Shown here in pieces: positions 44,710 through 53,905 of a DNA stretch of 64,000 nucleotides (its first letter is position 1; every line of letters begins with the position of its first letter). A program made the position numbers and the translations under genes. Origin of the DNA: Acetobacterium sp. (GTDB lineage: Bacteria; Bacillota; Clostridia; Eubacteriales; Eubacteriaceae); NCBI GenBank assembly GCA_028692885.1, contig JAQUWM010000001.1, positions 35,293-99,292 on the forward strand. Reading direction: 5' to 3'. The notes beneath the pieces were generated by a model. That model searched no databases. It had not been told where the DNA came from and saw nothing but the letters and a program-made list of their open reading frames with translations.

Positions 44710-45057
44710 AGCCTGCCACCTCCATTTCATCTTAATGCCACACGATTTTTAATTGAAGTCTGGTTGCTCCTCAACTAAGACCATTTTCTAGTTCCGATGT
44801 GATTAATATCAATACCATTAAGCAAGAGTACCTGTCTTTATCCTGGTCAGGATTTCTTTTTTCTTTTATTATAATCCTTTTTGCCAAAAAATCAAAACCT
44901 TATCACTTTTTTTATAAAAAAGCATCGAGCATTGATCTCTTGATGAGTTTGGAATGGCATTGACGTGCCTTGAATTTAATTCTCAGGTCAGGACCGAGGA
45001 CGGCGAGCAGGTGGCTTTAAACCGCATCTTGAAGATGGTCATAAAAGACTCGCATAT
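44710..45057. other. Gap upstream of the PocR-type gene
   Basis: About 350 bases, AT-rich near the gene and G+C-richer near 45000, with no gene or recognisable RNA. It should hold the promoter of the PocR-type gene. Confidence 0.35.
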
Positions 45058-45105
45058 AAAAAGACGGCCGCAATCTGTAAATTCGGATTGCCGCCATCTT
45101 TTTTT
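45058..45105 (-). terminator. Terminator of the 45126-45758 lipoprotein gene
   Basis: AAAAGA-x-GGC-x-GCAATC paired with GATTGC-x-GCC-x-TCTTTT across an 11-base loop (minus reading), with T-runs on both sides. Confidence 0.8.
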
Positions 45106-45125
45106 GCAACACCTCGGTCGGCCTG

Positions 45126-45758
45126 TCATTCTCCATCATCACCTGAAGCCACGACAAATTCCGATCCAGCAACCTGACCGCTTGGCAGGTTGAGATAGAC
45201 AACGGCATAGGAGCCGTCGGGGTTGAACCACCCCCGACCAATCAGCTGTTTGGCATTGTCCGATTCAACTTTGCTCAGGCTGATTTCGTAGCCGTCGCTG
45301 CCCATTACTTCCTGAACTTCATAAAAAGGCATTCCGGTGGCCATCCGGTAGACCTGTTTGTCAGTCACCGGGAGTGGATTCAGAGTGGCTAGTTCAGTTG
45401 CCAGCGCCGTCGGAATCAACCGTTTGGCAAAGACCGTCTGATCTTCACCGTAGCTGATCAGCACCCCATAGCCGCTGTCTGGATCACGATAAGCCACCCG
45501 GCCGTCGGGCTGGTCTTCCCCGGAAACCCCGAGGTTGGTCTCAACCTGAGCCCGGGGCTGATCCAGAGTGACCGAATGGTAAAATTTAAGAGCCTGCTGA
45601 GCCACGGCAGTCGCTGGATTAACGGTGACAGTCTTATTGATCCGGCTTTCAGCTTCACTGGTAGTAGCTGCGGGGGCGGTGCAGCCGCTGAGCACCAGCA
45701 TTCCACCAACCAGCAGAACCGCTCCCAGGTAGATGGTCCTGATTTTTTGTTGTTTCAT
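45126..45758 (-). CDS. Lipoprotein with tandem BamE/SmpA-like units
   Basis: 210 residues. Signal peptide with lipobox LVLSGC (cysteine near 26). The mature part has a threonine/alanine-rich linker and then two similar halves, each with a short helix and G-x-P/Q-x-x-V pattern (LDQPRAQVETNLGVSGED and ATGMPFYEVQEVMGSDGYEISLS), the sort of repeat seen in BamE/SmpA-like and DUF3862-type Gram-positive lipoproteins. I do not recognise a specific family, and the role is unknown. Monocistronic with its own terminator. Confidence 0.7.
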   Translation of the reverse strand: MKQQKIRTIYLGAVLLVGGMLVLSGCTAPAATTSEAESRINKTVTVNPATAVAQQALKFYHSVTLDQPRAQVETNLGVSGEDQPDGRVAYRDPDSGYGVLISYGEDQTVFAKRLIPTALATELATLNPLPVTDKQVYRMATGMPFYEVQEVMGSDGYEISLSKVESDNAKQLIGRGWFNPDGSYAVVYLNLPSGQVAGSEFVVASGDDGE

Positions 45759-46276
45759 CGTATTTCCTCTCTTTCCTCAGAACTGAATAATGACAATTGG
45801 ATATTATTACTACTTACCCTTTTTGGGGCCTGATTATCAGGCGCTTTCAGACAAACTAAAATGCTTCGATTGAAGATGCCTCGATTAGCATTTCTGGCCG
45901 TACCGAATCAGAGCGACTTACAGACTGCTTTCGACCTGATTGCAATTACTTGTTTTGCGACATCTAAGGCCGTATCTGATGCCTCAGGACGTCATCAAAT
46001 ATTTTGATCCCGATGCCGTTGATATTGGTTTGAGTCGCGTCATGATTTCTCTAACTGGCCTGTTCAATCAGCCTGGAATAAAAAATAAAAAACTGCTAAC
46101 ATTTGAATAATCCTACCATTAATAGGTATATAAATATAAAACACCCGGGTTCTGGCTCCCCGGCTGGTAACCCTTTCCAAAATTGTCCTGTGTATTCACC
46201 GCTCCAGTCAGGCCTTGAGCCACTAATGTCCGCTCGCCTAACATACTGGATCGGTTTTTGAAAGGATGTATCACCG
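45759..46276. other. Intergenic region between divergent lipoprotein and protease genes
   Basis: 518 bases. It should contain both promoters. A 15-base palindrome GCCTGATTATCAGGC lies at 45828-45842. About 46145-46175 has imperfect CCCGGG/CCCCGG arms on both strands. I looked for a cyclic-di-GMP riboswitch before the protease and found none. Confidence 0.4.
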
Positions 46277-48424
46277 ATGAAAACGCCATTAAAACACCGA
46301 CTGTCCCTGATCCTCTTTTGTTTGCTCGGTTTGCTGATATCGCCCCAGAGCGTCTGGGCCGATGCCACCCCACCCACCGCGGCCCCCTTGAATCCCGAAT
46401 TTGCCCAGTACCGGTCGGACCTGGAAGCCGGTAAGATCACCACCAGCACCGCCGATGGCTATGGTCTGGGCTATATTCCCGCCCCCCTGACCCAGGTGGC
46501 AACCCCGGTAGATGAGAATCTTGACGGCACGGCTACCTTTCCGGCCAGTTACGATCTGCGCAACCTGGGCCGGGTCACCGATGTCCGCCATCAAGGCACA
46601 TTAAATGTCTGCTGGACCTTTGCCAGCCTCGCTTCCCTGGAATCGACCCTGAAGCCGGCCGTCACCGCCGATCTGTCCGAAAACAATATTCGCTGGAATC
46701 ATGGCTTTGATTCTGGTCCCGATAGCGGTGGCAATGCCGAAATGGTAATGGCCTACCTGGCCCGCTGGAGTGGTCCCGTCAGTGAAAGCAGCGATCCCTA
46801 TAATACCGGCCAAAAAACCGGTCTGGCCCCGATTTATCACGTTCAGCGGAGCGAATACCTGGGCAAATCCCCGACTGCCATCAAGCAGGCCTTGCTCGAC
46901 AGCGGAGCCGTGTATACCGCCATCAATGCCAGTGCGGTTGACTCCAGCACTTACTATAATGCCGCAGCCGCGGCCCTCTACTATAATGGCAACGCCCCCA
47001 CCGATCACGCCGTGGCGATTGTCGGCTGGGATGACAACTACGACCGCAACAACTTTAACATCACCCCTCCGGGTAACGGCGCCTGGATCATTAAAAACAG
47101 CTGGGGCACCAACTGGGGTGAGGGCGGTTATTTCTATCTGTCCTATTATGACACCTATGCCGGCAATAAGGCGACCGTCTTCAATAACGCAGAAGCCACC
47201 AGCAACTACAACCGCAGCTATCAGTATGATCCCCTCGGCAACACCAGCAGCCGCGGTTATAGCACCAGCGACCAGTCGGCCTGGGGCGCCAATATCTTTA
47301 CCGCCGCGGCCAGTGAAAACCTGACCGCCATTTCGACCTACGCCATGAGCCCCAACACCACCGCCGAAATCTACATCTATACCGGCGTTTCTGGCGACAA
47401 CCCCAGCAGTGGCCAACTGCGGTTAACCCAAACCGCCCACTTTGCCCATACCGGCTATTACACCGTGGACCTGAACAGCGCCGTCAACGTGATCGCCAAC
47501 CAGAAATTTGCGGTGGTGATCAAATATACGACGCCGGAAAACACCTACCAGATTCCGACCGAACGGGCTATTGCCAATTATAGCAGCGCCGCCCATGCCA
47601 ATGCTGGCGAAAGCTTTACCCGGGCCACCAGTAGCGACACCTGGTATGACTCTGGTTATTACGATGATGAGAATGTCTGTATCAAGGCCTTTACCGGCGA
47701 CGCCAGCGCCGTCACCCTGACCGGCATTACGATCACCAGCCCGGCCAATAAGCTGACCTATCAGATCGGCGAAGCCCTGGATCTCAGCGGTCTGGTCGTC
47801 ACCGGCACCTACAGTGACGGCAGCACCCGAACCGAAACCGTCACTGCCACCAATGTCAGCGGCTTTAACACCACCACGGCGGGCACCAAAACCCTGACGA
47901 TTACCGTCGACGGCCAAACCACCAGCTACACCATTACCGTTAAGAGTGCCACCAGCTCCGACGTTGACGTCTATTACCGCACCCATATCCAGAATATCGG
48001 CTGGCAGTATGACTGCAAAAATGGCGAGGTCAGCGGCACTTCCGGTTATGGCTACCGCCTCGAAGCGATTCAGATGCAGCTGGTCCAATCCGATTATGAC
48101 CTCGGCATTGCCTATCGCACCCATATCCAGAATATCGGTTGGGCCCCCTGGCACTATGACAAAGAGATCAGCGGTACCTCCGGGATGGGGCTGCGGCTTG
48201 AAGCGATTGAGATTCAGTTAGTCGGCGCCGACGCCGATCTGTTTGATGTGTATTACCGGGTCCATTGCCAGAACTTCGGCTGGATGGGCTGGGGCAAAAA
48301 TGGCGAGATGGCGGGCACCTCCGGCTACGGCTACCGCCTCGAAGCGATCCAGATCGAGGTCGTCCCCAAGGGCACCTACTATAGCGTTGACACCACCAAC
48401 CCGGCCTATCTGGTCGCTAATTGA
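46277..48424 (+). CDS. Secreted papain-like (C1) cysteine protease with Big_3-type and three ChW repeats
   Basis: 715 residues. Signal peptide (LSLILFCLLGLLISPQSVWADA). Protease domain about 90-300 with Q106 and catalytic C112 in HQGTLNVCWTFAS, H244 in TDHAVAIVGWDD, and N274 in IIKNSWGTNWGEGGYF. A beta-rich domain follows, then a bacterial Ig-like (Big_3 type) domain at about 475-555 (LTGITITSPANKLTYQIGEALDLSGL), and three ChW repeats (YRTHIQNIGWQ..., YRTHIQNIGWAPW..., YRVHCQNFGWMGW...). It is one of few plus-strand genes and is clearly richer in G+C (sampled lines 52-58%) than its neighbours (often 35-45%), with G/C at third positions. It could be recently acquired or codon-biased. Likely cell-surface protease. 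Confidence 0.9.
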   Translation: MKTPLKHRLSLILFCLLGLLISPQSVWADATPPTAAPLNPEFAQYRSDLEAGKITTSTADGYGLGYIPAPLTQVATPVDENLDGTATFPASYDLRNLGRVTDVRHQGTLNVCWTFASLASLESTLKPAVTADLSENNIRWNHGFDSGPDSGGNAEMVMAYLARWSGPVSESSDPYNTGQKTGLAPIYHVQRSEYLGKSPTAIKQALLDSGAVYTAINASAVDSSTYYNAAAAALYYNGNAPTDHAVAIVGWDDNYDRNNFNITPPGNGAWIIKNSWGTNWGEGGYFYLSYYDTYAGNKATVFNNAEATSNYNRSYQYDPLGNTSSRGYSTSDQSAWGANIFTAAASENLTAISTYAMSPNTTAEIYIYTGVSGDNPSSGQLRLTQTAHFAHTGYYTVDLNSAVNVIANQKFAVVIKYTTPENTYQIPTERAIANYSSAAHANAGESFTRATSSDTWYDSGYYDDENVCIKAFTGDASAVTLTGITITSPANKLTYQIGEALDLSGLVVTGTYSDGSTRTETVTATNVSGFNTTTAGTKTLTITVDGQTTSYTITVKSATSSDVDVYYRTHIQNIGWQYDCKNGEVSGTSGYGYRLEAIQMQLVQSDYDLGIAYRTHIQNIGWAPWHYDKEISGTSGMGLRLEAIEIQLVGADADLFDVYYRVHCQNFGWMGWGKNGEMAGTSGYGYRLEAIQIEVVPKGTYYSVDTTNPAYLVAN

Positions 48425-48574
48425 TTCCGTCGACTCAAAAACCAATGAAAGTAATAGCCTTGCTGATGTCCTTCGATCAACTTCCACCGAGGCGGAGTTG
48501 TGTAACATCAAGGATCGATTTTGACTAGCGTACAACCGTGGATACAGCAACCCCTCCCACTCAACCTCTAACAT

Positions 48575-48608
48575 GAAAAAAGATGAACCCAAGTGGTCAT
48601 CTTTTTTT
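48575..48608. terminator. Bidirectional terminator between convergent genes
   Basis: AAAAAAGATGA/TCATCTTTTTTT, perfect arms with a 10-base loop. Confidence 0.8.
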
Positions 48609-48614
48609 GTTTGG

Positions 48615-51600
48615 TCAAAACTTATTTTTCTTATATTGACTGAAATCCACTTTTGCCGGGCTCGGCTGTCCGGCCAGCGCTTCAAAATACTGATAGGCCG
48701 TTTTATCGGTAAAACTGCCATCGGCAAAGAGAATATTTTTCTTCATTTTAACCTGTACCTCATAAAGAATTCGCATTAGTTCCTCAGCTTCAGTTTCAGC
48801 CATCATAAATTTTACCCCATATTCAAAAAGACTGTCCGCCACTTCCCGACTCCACACCGGGGTACCGATCGCCGAAAGTTCGTGACCCAACAGGGTGGTG
48901 TTAAATTCCAGGGTAAAGTCGCGTTCCAGCGGAAATTGAATATTGGAGACAAAACAGAGTCCCCCGGGGCCAAGGTCTTTAATCAGCGCTTTTGAATTTC
49001 CGACATTCATCTTTTTATCTTTGATCTTCAGAATCCTCAGGTCCGTCTTTAAGAACTCCCGAAATGCCTGCCTGAAATATTTTCGCCGCTCAGCCTGCGG
49101 TCTAACGGTCGTATTGCTGAACACCGGTCGACACCGGCCTTTTTCCAGCAGGGCATCAATTTTCAAAAAAGGAACCGGTCGTGAGTAGAGGTAACCCTGT
49201 CCGGCAAAACAATTATTTTCCCTCAAAAATGACAGCTGTTCCCAGTTCTCAATCCCTTCGCAGACCAATTTAATGCGCAGCTCTTTGGTCAGGTTGATGA
49301 TCGCCTGGGCAATGATGGCAGTTGTTCGATCCGCCATAATATTCTTTAAGAAGGACCCATCCATTTTGATGATATCGATATTAAAGTGCGCCAGATAACT
49401 TAGCGAAGAATAACCAGTTCCAAAATCATCCAAGGCCACTTTAATTCCGGCTCGCTGTAATTTTTCAATATCGGCAATCGCCTTGTTGGCATTTTCGATG
49501 ATCAGGCTTTCGGTCAGTTCAACGATCAGATATTGGGGATCGACCTCATATTCTGCCAATATATCGGCAATATTCTTGACAAAATCCAGTTCGTAAAACT
49601 GAATGCTGGAAAAATTTACCGAAATATGGATCGGTTCGTAACCCTTCAACATCCAATACCGATGATCTTCACAGACTTTCCGTAGCATCCATTTTCCCAT
49701 TTCCACAATCGCGCCCGTTTCTTCAGCCAGGTAAATAAATTCTTCTGGTGAAACGATCCCCCAATCAGGGTGATTCCAGCGGATCAGGGCTTCAATCGCC
49801 AGAATTTGATTGTTTTTTAGCCGCACCATCGGCTGATAAAAAACCATAAATTGATCGCGTTTAACTGCCATCCGCAAATCATGGCGCAGCTGAAGCTGTT
49901 TATAGTTTTGGATATTCAATTCGGAGGAATAAAACCGGTAGCGGTTTTTACCCTCTTTTTTCGACCAGACCAGGGCCATATTGGCATATTTGATCAGCTT
50001 TTCAATATCATCCAGAGCCTGTTCTACCTCGGCCTGGCCGTCCTCGGTATCCACCTCTTTTGCTTCCATTTCCAGGGGATAAACACTGACCCCGACGTTG
50101 ACATTGATATCAAATTCATAGATATCAATTTTAAAGGAACGATGAAAGAACTCGATCATTTCTGCCACCCTGGCTTCGTAAGATTCCAGATTGATCAGTC
50201 CCTCAATAGCAATCGCAAAATGATCTTCAGAATAACGCGAAATCAGGGTATCTTTTCCTAACAGCCCCCTGAGCCGCATCACAATCTGAACAATCAGCTG
50301 CTGACCCACCACAAATCCCAATGAGTCATTGATCTCCTTAAAGCCTTCAAAATCCAGCATCATTACGATCAGACTATGCTGATTTCGATCGGCCTTAAGA
50401 CATTTTTCGGTGAGCTCTTTCTTAAACTGATTCGGTTTAGGCAGGGATGTGGTTTCGTCATAGGAGGCCATCTTTTCAATTTTTCGCTGCATAATGATGC
50501 GATTTGTCACATCCCGAAAATCCAGCACCAGCCCCTGAATAATGGGATGATCCAGGAAATTCTGGATGTGCACTTCCAGATAAATAGGCTTATCACCCTT
50601 CCCGGCAAAAGTGATCACCCCGGTTTCGGTGCTCGCTTTATTTTCCATGGCGCTGTATATCAGACCCTTTAAATAGGCCGCTTCATCATGATCATAGTAA
50701 TCATAAACACTTTTGCCGATCATACTGCCAGGATCATAATTGATAACCTTTTGAGAGGTGTCGCTGATATAGCAGATAATGCCCTCGGCATTGATGATCT
50801 CAAAAACAACCCCCGACTCCTGAATCAGCATTTTCGTCCGCTGCTGAATTTTTTCAATCTCATTCTGCTTGATTTCAATGGCTCGTTGATATTCTTTTTT
50901 TTCGGTTATATCCTGGATTGTTCCGTAAGCACGTAAAACCTGTCCATTTTTGTCGAGAGTAAATTCCGCAATCTGGAAAACATCACGAATGGTTCCATCT
51001 TTACGGATCACCCGAAATTCCAACTCAAAGGGGTCTTCTGTCAACTGGCCATCCATCGAATCAGTGATGATGCTACGATCCTCGGGATGCACTCGGCTCA
51101 AAAAATCCTCAAAGGTGCCCTTGAATTCGTCAGCTATGATACCAAAAATCCGAAGGGCTTCATTGGACATGAAGTTCTCATTTCTTTCGATATTCATCTC
51201 CCAGCTACCAATTTTAGCCAATCGCTGAGCCTGCTCAAGATTTTTTTTGATAAAAACAATTTCGTTTTCCAGTTTTTTAATTTCGGAAATATCCTGGATG
51301 GTTCCGACTAGATCAGTGTTTAACCCATCCTTTGTTTGAATCGGTTCGCCTACCAAACGTATATGTTTGATGGTTCCGTCTCGTAGTTTAATGCGGTATT
51401 GCAGATCAAATTTTTCACGAATCAACCGTTTTTGGGTAAGTTCGGCTAAAACATGTCGATCCGCCGGATAGGTAAAGTCATTTAATTCAGCGACAGTGCC
51501 ACCAAATTCTTCGGGTTTGAGATTATAGATCCGATAAATCTCGTCGGACCAGAAAATTTCATTTTTTGCGGCATTGTATTTCCAGCTACCCAAGCCGGCA

Positions 51601-52085
51601 ACCTTTTGACCCAGATTCAGGTTTTCCCCCAGCTCTTTCAATCTGTTCTCAATAATTTTTTCGCTGGTAATATCCTGAAGGACACCGATAATTTTTAATG
51701 GCTGACCCAGTTCATCTAACAGGGTCCGGGTTTTTTCCCGAACAAATTTCTGATTACCCTGACCCGTGATGATCTGGTATTCGAGCTCCTGATCCTGCCC
51801 CTGAAGAGCCAGTTCTCGAGATGTTTTTACCTTACTGACATCCTGTTGGCAGATAAATTGAAAATAAGACTCGGCGTTTTTTCCCAGCTGATCGGGAGCC
51901 GATTCGAAAATATGATAATATTCATCGGTAAAATAAACCGTGTCATTGCTCATTTCATAGGTCCAGGTTCCAGTTTTCATCATTTCCTGAGCATGACGAC
52001 GGTTTTCCAGATACCATTGATCCTTTTCCAGCAAGGTTGTCGATTCTTTGAGTTTGATGCGATTAAATAAGTTTTCTAACGCCAC
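48615..52085 (-). CDS. PAS(x4)-GGDEF(degenerate)-EAL-PilZ cyclic-di-GMP protein
   Basis: About 1156 residues, no membrane helix. Four PAS domains (about 25-150, 160-275, 285-400, 415-535), a GGDEF domain (about 545-710) whose signature reads YSEDHF, so cyclase activity is probably lost, an EAL domain (about 725-975) with intact motifs EALIRWNHP, ELTES, DDFGTGYSSL and EGIE, and a C-terminal PilZ domain with RKYFR and DLGPGG (about 995-1100) that binds cyclic-di-GMP. This looks like a phosphodiesterase with effector domain, its GGDEF perhaps a GTP sensor. The start is taken as the GTG at 52085 with AAAGGTGG eight bases upstream; another GTG is at 52097. Confidence 0.9.
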   Translation of the reverse strand: MALENLFNRIKLKESTTLLEKDQWYLENRRHAQEMMKTGTWTYEMSNDTVYFTDEYYHIFESAPDQLGKNAESYFQFICQQDVSKVKTSRELALQGQDQELEYQIITGQGNQKFVREKTRTLLDELGQPLKIIGVLQDITSEKIIENRLKELGENLNLGQKVAGLGSWKYNAAKNEIFWSDEIYRIYNLKPEEFGGTVAELNDFTYPADRHVLAELTQKRLIREKFDLQYRIKLRDGTIKHIRLVGEPIQTKDGLNTDLVGTIQDISEIKKLENEIVFIKKNLEQAQRLAKIGSWEMNIERNENFMSNEALRIFGIIADEFKGTFEDFLSRVHPEDRSIITDSMDGQLTEDPFELEFRVIRKDGTIRDVFQIAEFTLDKNGQVLRAYGTIQDITEKKEYQRAIEIKQNEIEKIQQRTKMLIQESGVVFEIINAEGIICYISDTSQKVINYDPGSMIGKSVYDYYDHDEAAYLKGLIYSAMENKASTETGVITFAGKGDKPIYLEVHIQNFLDHPIIQGLVLDFRDVTNRIIMQRKIEKMASYDETTSLPKPNQFKKELTEKCLKADRNQHSLIVMMLDFEGFKEINDSLGFVVGQQLIVQIVMRLRGLLGKDTLISRYSEDHFAIAIEGLINLESYEARVAEMIEFFHRSFKIDIYEFDINVNVGVSVYPLEMEAKEVDTEDGQAEVEQALDDIEKLIKYANMALVWSKKEGKNRYRFYSSELNIQNYKQLQLRHDLRMAVKRDQFMVFYQPMVRLKNNQILAIEALIRWNHPDWGIVSPEEFIYLAEETGAIVEMGKWMLRKVCEDHRYWMLKGYEPIHISVNFSSIQFYELDFVKNIADILAEYEVDPQYLIVELTESLIIENANKAIADIEKLQRAGIKVALDDFGTGYSSLSYLAHFNIDIIKMDGSFLKNIMADRTTAIIAQAIINLTKELRIKLVCEGIENWEQLSFLRENNCFAGQGYLYSRPVPFLKIDALLEKGRCRPVFSNTTVRPQAERRKYFRQAFREFLKTDLRILKIKDKKMNVGNSKALIKDLGPGGLCFVSNIQFPLERDFTLEFNTTLLGHELSAIGTPVWSREVADSLFEYGVKFMMAETEAEELMRILYEVQVKMKKNILFADGSFTDKTAYQYFEALAGQPSPAKVDFSQYKKNKF

Positions 52086-52261
52086 CAGGCTGACCACCTT
52101 TCTAATTCAAAAACAAGGTTGAGGATAATTAACTTTTTCATTTCTCCTCCCGAGCATTAATTTATGATTTTATTATTAAAGAGTATATGCCCATTTAAGT
52201 TAATTCGCAATCACTTGTTTTAATAAGTTGATCCATTTATTTCAAATTAAGCCTAATAAAC

Positions 52262-52302
52262 GATAAAAAACAGCACCGACGAATGGTGACGTCGCTGCTG
52301 CT
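52262..52302 (-). terminator. Terminator of the TIGR04076/alcohol-dehydrogenase unit
   Basis: AGCAGC-x-GCGAC / GTCG-xx-GCTGTTTTTT with an interior loop on the minus strand. Confidence 0.7.
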
Positions 52303-52323
52303 TTTATTCTTCTGAGGACGGTG

Positions 52324-52572
52324 TCAGGCTTTTTTAATCCGAAACACCACCTTTTCCTCACAATCTGGACATTGGAGAGGGGCATCCGTGATCACCCCTT
52401 TACGAGCCGCATAGACAAAGGGAAACATTGCACTGAGTGCCATCATGCAAAAATTTCCACTGTTGTCTTTATCCAGCAGGGGTCCGTCAAAGATGACTTC
52501 ATCCCCCGGCGCATAACACGGACAACCTGATACTTCGACCACCAGTTTTATTTTTTGTTCAATATCATCCAT
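52324..52572 (-). CDS. TIGR04076 family small cysteine protein
   Basis: 82 residues. Shows the family pattern: VEVSGCPCYAPGDEVIFDGP, a central FCMMALSAMFPFVYAARKG, and CPDCEEKVVFRI at the end. Four or so conserved cysteines suggest a metal-binding or redox protein; function unknown. It follows the iron-containing alcohol dehydrogenase by nine bases and so shares its transcript. Confidence 0.85.
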   Translation of the reverse strand: MDDIEQKIKLVVEVSGCPCYAPGDEVIFDGPLLDKDNSGNFCMMALSAMFPFVYAARKGVITDAPLQCPDCEEKVVFRIKKA

Positions 52573-52581
52573 TTTAGCGCC

Positions 52582-53727
52582 CTATAAAGCCTGTCGATAC
52601 AGTGCTTCGATCTGTTCCAGGGTAGTACTGCGGGGATTGACCAGAATGTTGCCGCTTTTCATAGCATCCACGGCCATATCGGGAATCTTATCTTCTGTAA
52701 CGCCCACCGCGGTTAGGGTTGAAGGAATTCCCAAAGCTACTGTCAGGCTGCGGATCTCATCGACCAGAGTTTGAGGGGTGAAATCTTCCCAGCCGTCACC
52801 GCATTTGATCGCTTCGTAAATGGTCTGATAGCGTCCGGTATCAGACAAAGCATTATATTCCAGCACCGTCGGTAGCAGCACTGCATTGGCCACCCCATGG
52901 GAAACATTAAAATAGCCACCCAGGGGATGCGCCATGGCATGGACATTGCCCAACCGAGCCCAGGCAAAGGCGATCCCGGCAAACATACTACCATAAAGCA
53001 TATTGGCAGCCGCTTCCGGATTGGTCCGATCGGTCACAAACAGGCGGATGTTCTGACCGATCAATGTTAGCGCCTTTTCGGCCATAGCATCGGAAAAAGG
53101 TGAGGCGGCCTTAGACAAATAGGCCTCGATGGCGTGAACCAGGGCATCAATCCCGCAGGCTGCGGCAGTTTTTTCCGGGGTTGTCATCACCAGCGTCGGA
53201 TCCAGCACCGCATAGGCCGGGATCAGTTCATAACTGAACACCGTTAGCTTGTAATTTCGGGAGCGGTCGGTGATCACCGCAAAAGCGGTGACCTCAGAGC
53301 CGGTGCCGGCCGTGGTCGGAATGGCAATCAGCGGTACAATTGCGCCGGGCACCTTATCCGCCCCCTCATATGTGCCGATGGATCCGCCAAATTTTGCCAG
53401 CACACCGACTGCTTTGGCTACATCCATCGGGGAACCGCCGCCCAAAGCAATAATACAGTCCGCTCCGCTGTCAGTGAAGGCTTTGGTGGCCTTATCCACG
53501 GTTTCCACCGAGGGGTTCGCTTCCGTTTCGGTAAAGCTGTCAAAGGCCAACCCGGCCCGGCCTAAAATATCCGTAATCTTCTTGACCACCCCCATCTTAT
53601 TCAGATGAGGCCCGGAAATCACCATCGCCTTTTTCAGTCCCTGCTTAATCAGAAGCTCCGGTAATTTTTCAATACTATCCACCCCGCAGATAATTTCCTG
53701 GGGTATCTTAAAACTAAAACTATTCAT
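52582..53727 (-). CDS. Iron-containing alcohol dehydrogenase
   Basis: 381 residues, family III. NAD loop GGGSPMDVAKAVG, PTTAGTGSEVT, and metal ligands D, H, H, H in GIDALVHAIEAY (about 195-206) and MAHPLGGYFNVSHG (about 263-276). Substrate not certain: it could reduce an aldehyde arising from the amino-acid degradation encoded next door or be a general butanol/1,3-propanediol-type enzyme. Ribosome site AAAGGATAG. Co-transcribed with the TIGR04076 gene. Confidence 0.88.
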   Translation of the reverse strand: MNSFSFKIPQEIICGVDSIEKLPELLIKQGLKKAMVISGPHLNKMGVVKKITDILGRAGLAFDSFTETEANPSVETVDKATKAFTDSGADCIIALGGGSPMDVAKAVGVLAKFGGSIGTYEGADKVPGAIVPLIAIPTTAGTGSEVTAFAVITDRSRNYKLTVFSYELIPAYAVLDPTLVMTTPEKTAAACGIDALVHAIEAYLSKAASPFSDAMAEKALTLIGQNIRLFVTDRTNPEAAANMLYGSMFAGIAFAWARLGNVHAMAHPLGGYFNVSHGVANAVLLPTVLEYNALSDTGRYQTIYEAIKCGDGWEDFTPQTLVDEIRSLTVALGIPSTLTAVGVTEDKIPDMAVDAMKSGNILVNPRSTTLEQIEALYRQAL

Positions 53728-53794
53728 ATGTCTATCCTTTCAAGCTGTTATTTGTAGGTATTTTCTGAAACTGTATCATCAGAACACTAACCCC

Positions 53795-53905
53795 GTACCG
53801 ACAATTGTTACATCATGTTGTCCGCATCGGGGCGGACAGGTTGATCAACCTGTCCGATCCCGCAGCCCACATCGCACTTAGCCTTGCGGTGGGGTTATTC
53901 AGTTA
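53795..53905. repeat. Palindromic MITE-like repeat, family A copy 3 (right end replaced)
   Basis: Left end GTACCGACAATTGTTA (53795-53810) identical to copy 1; inner hairpin CGGACAGGTT-GATC-AACCTGTCCG is perfect. The expected right end TAACAATTGTCGGTAC is missing; instead the sequence runs into the end of the APC permease reading frame at 53895. The short arms CCCAC...GTGGG near 53866-53893 could serve as its terminator. Confidence 0.65.

Noticed and set aside
46130..46276. A fifth cyclic-di-GMP riboswitch before the ChW protease
   Set aside because: The leader has CCGGCTGGTAACC but lacks GCAAACC and GACGCAAA motifs in the right order on either strand.
46601..48154. Long glycine- and valine-rich frames on the minus strand (46601-47416, 47423-48154)
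   Set aside because: They are shadows of the G+C-rich protease gene on the plus strand; they lack ribosome sites and family features.
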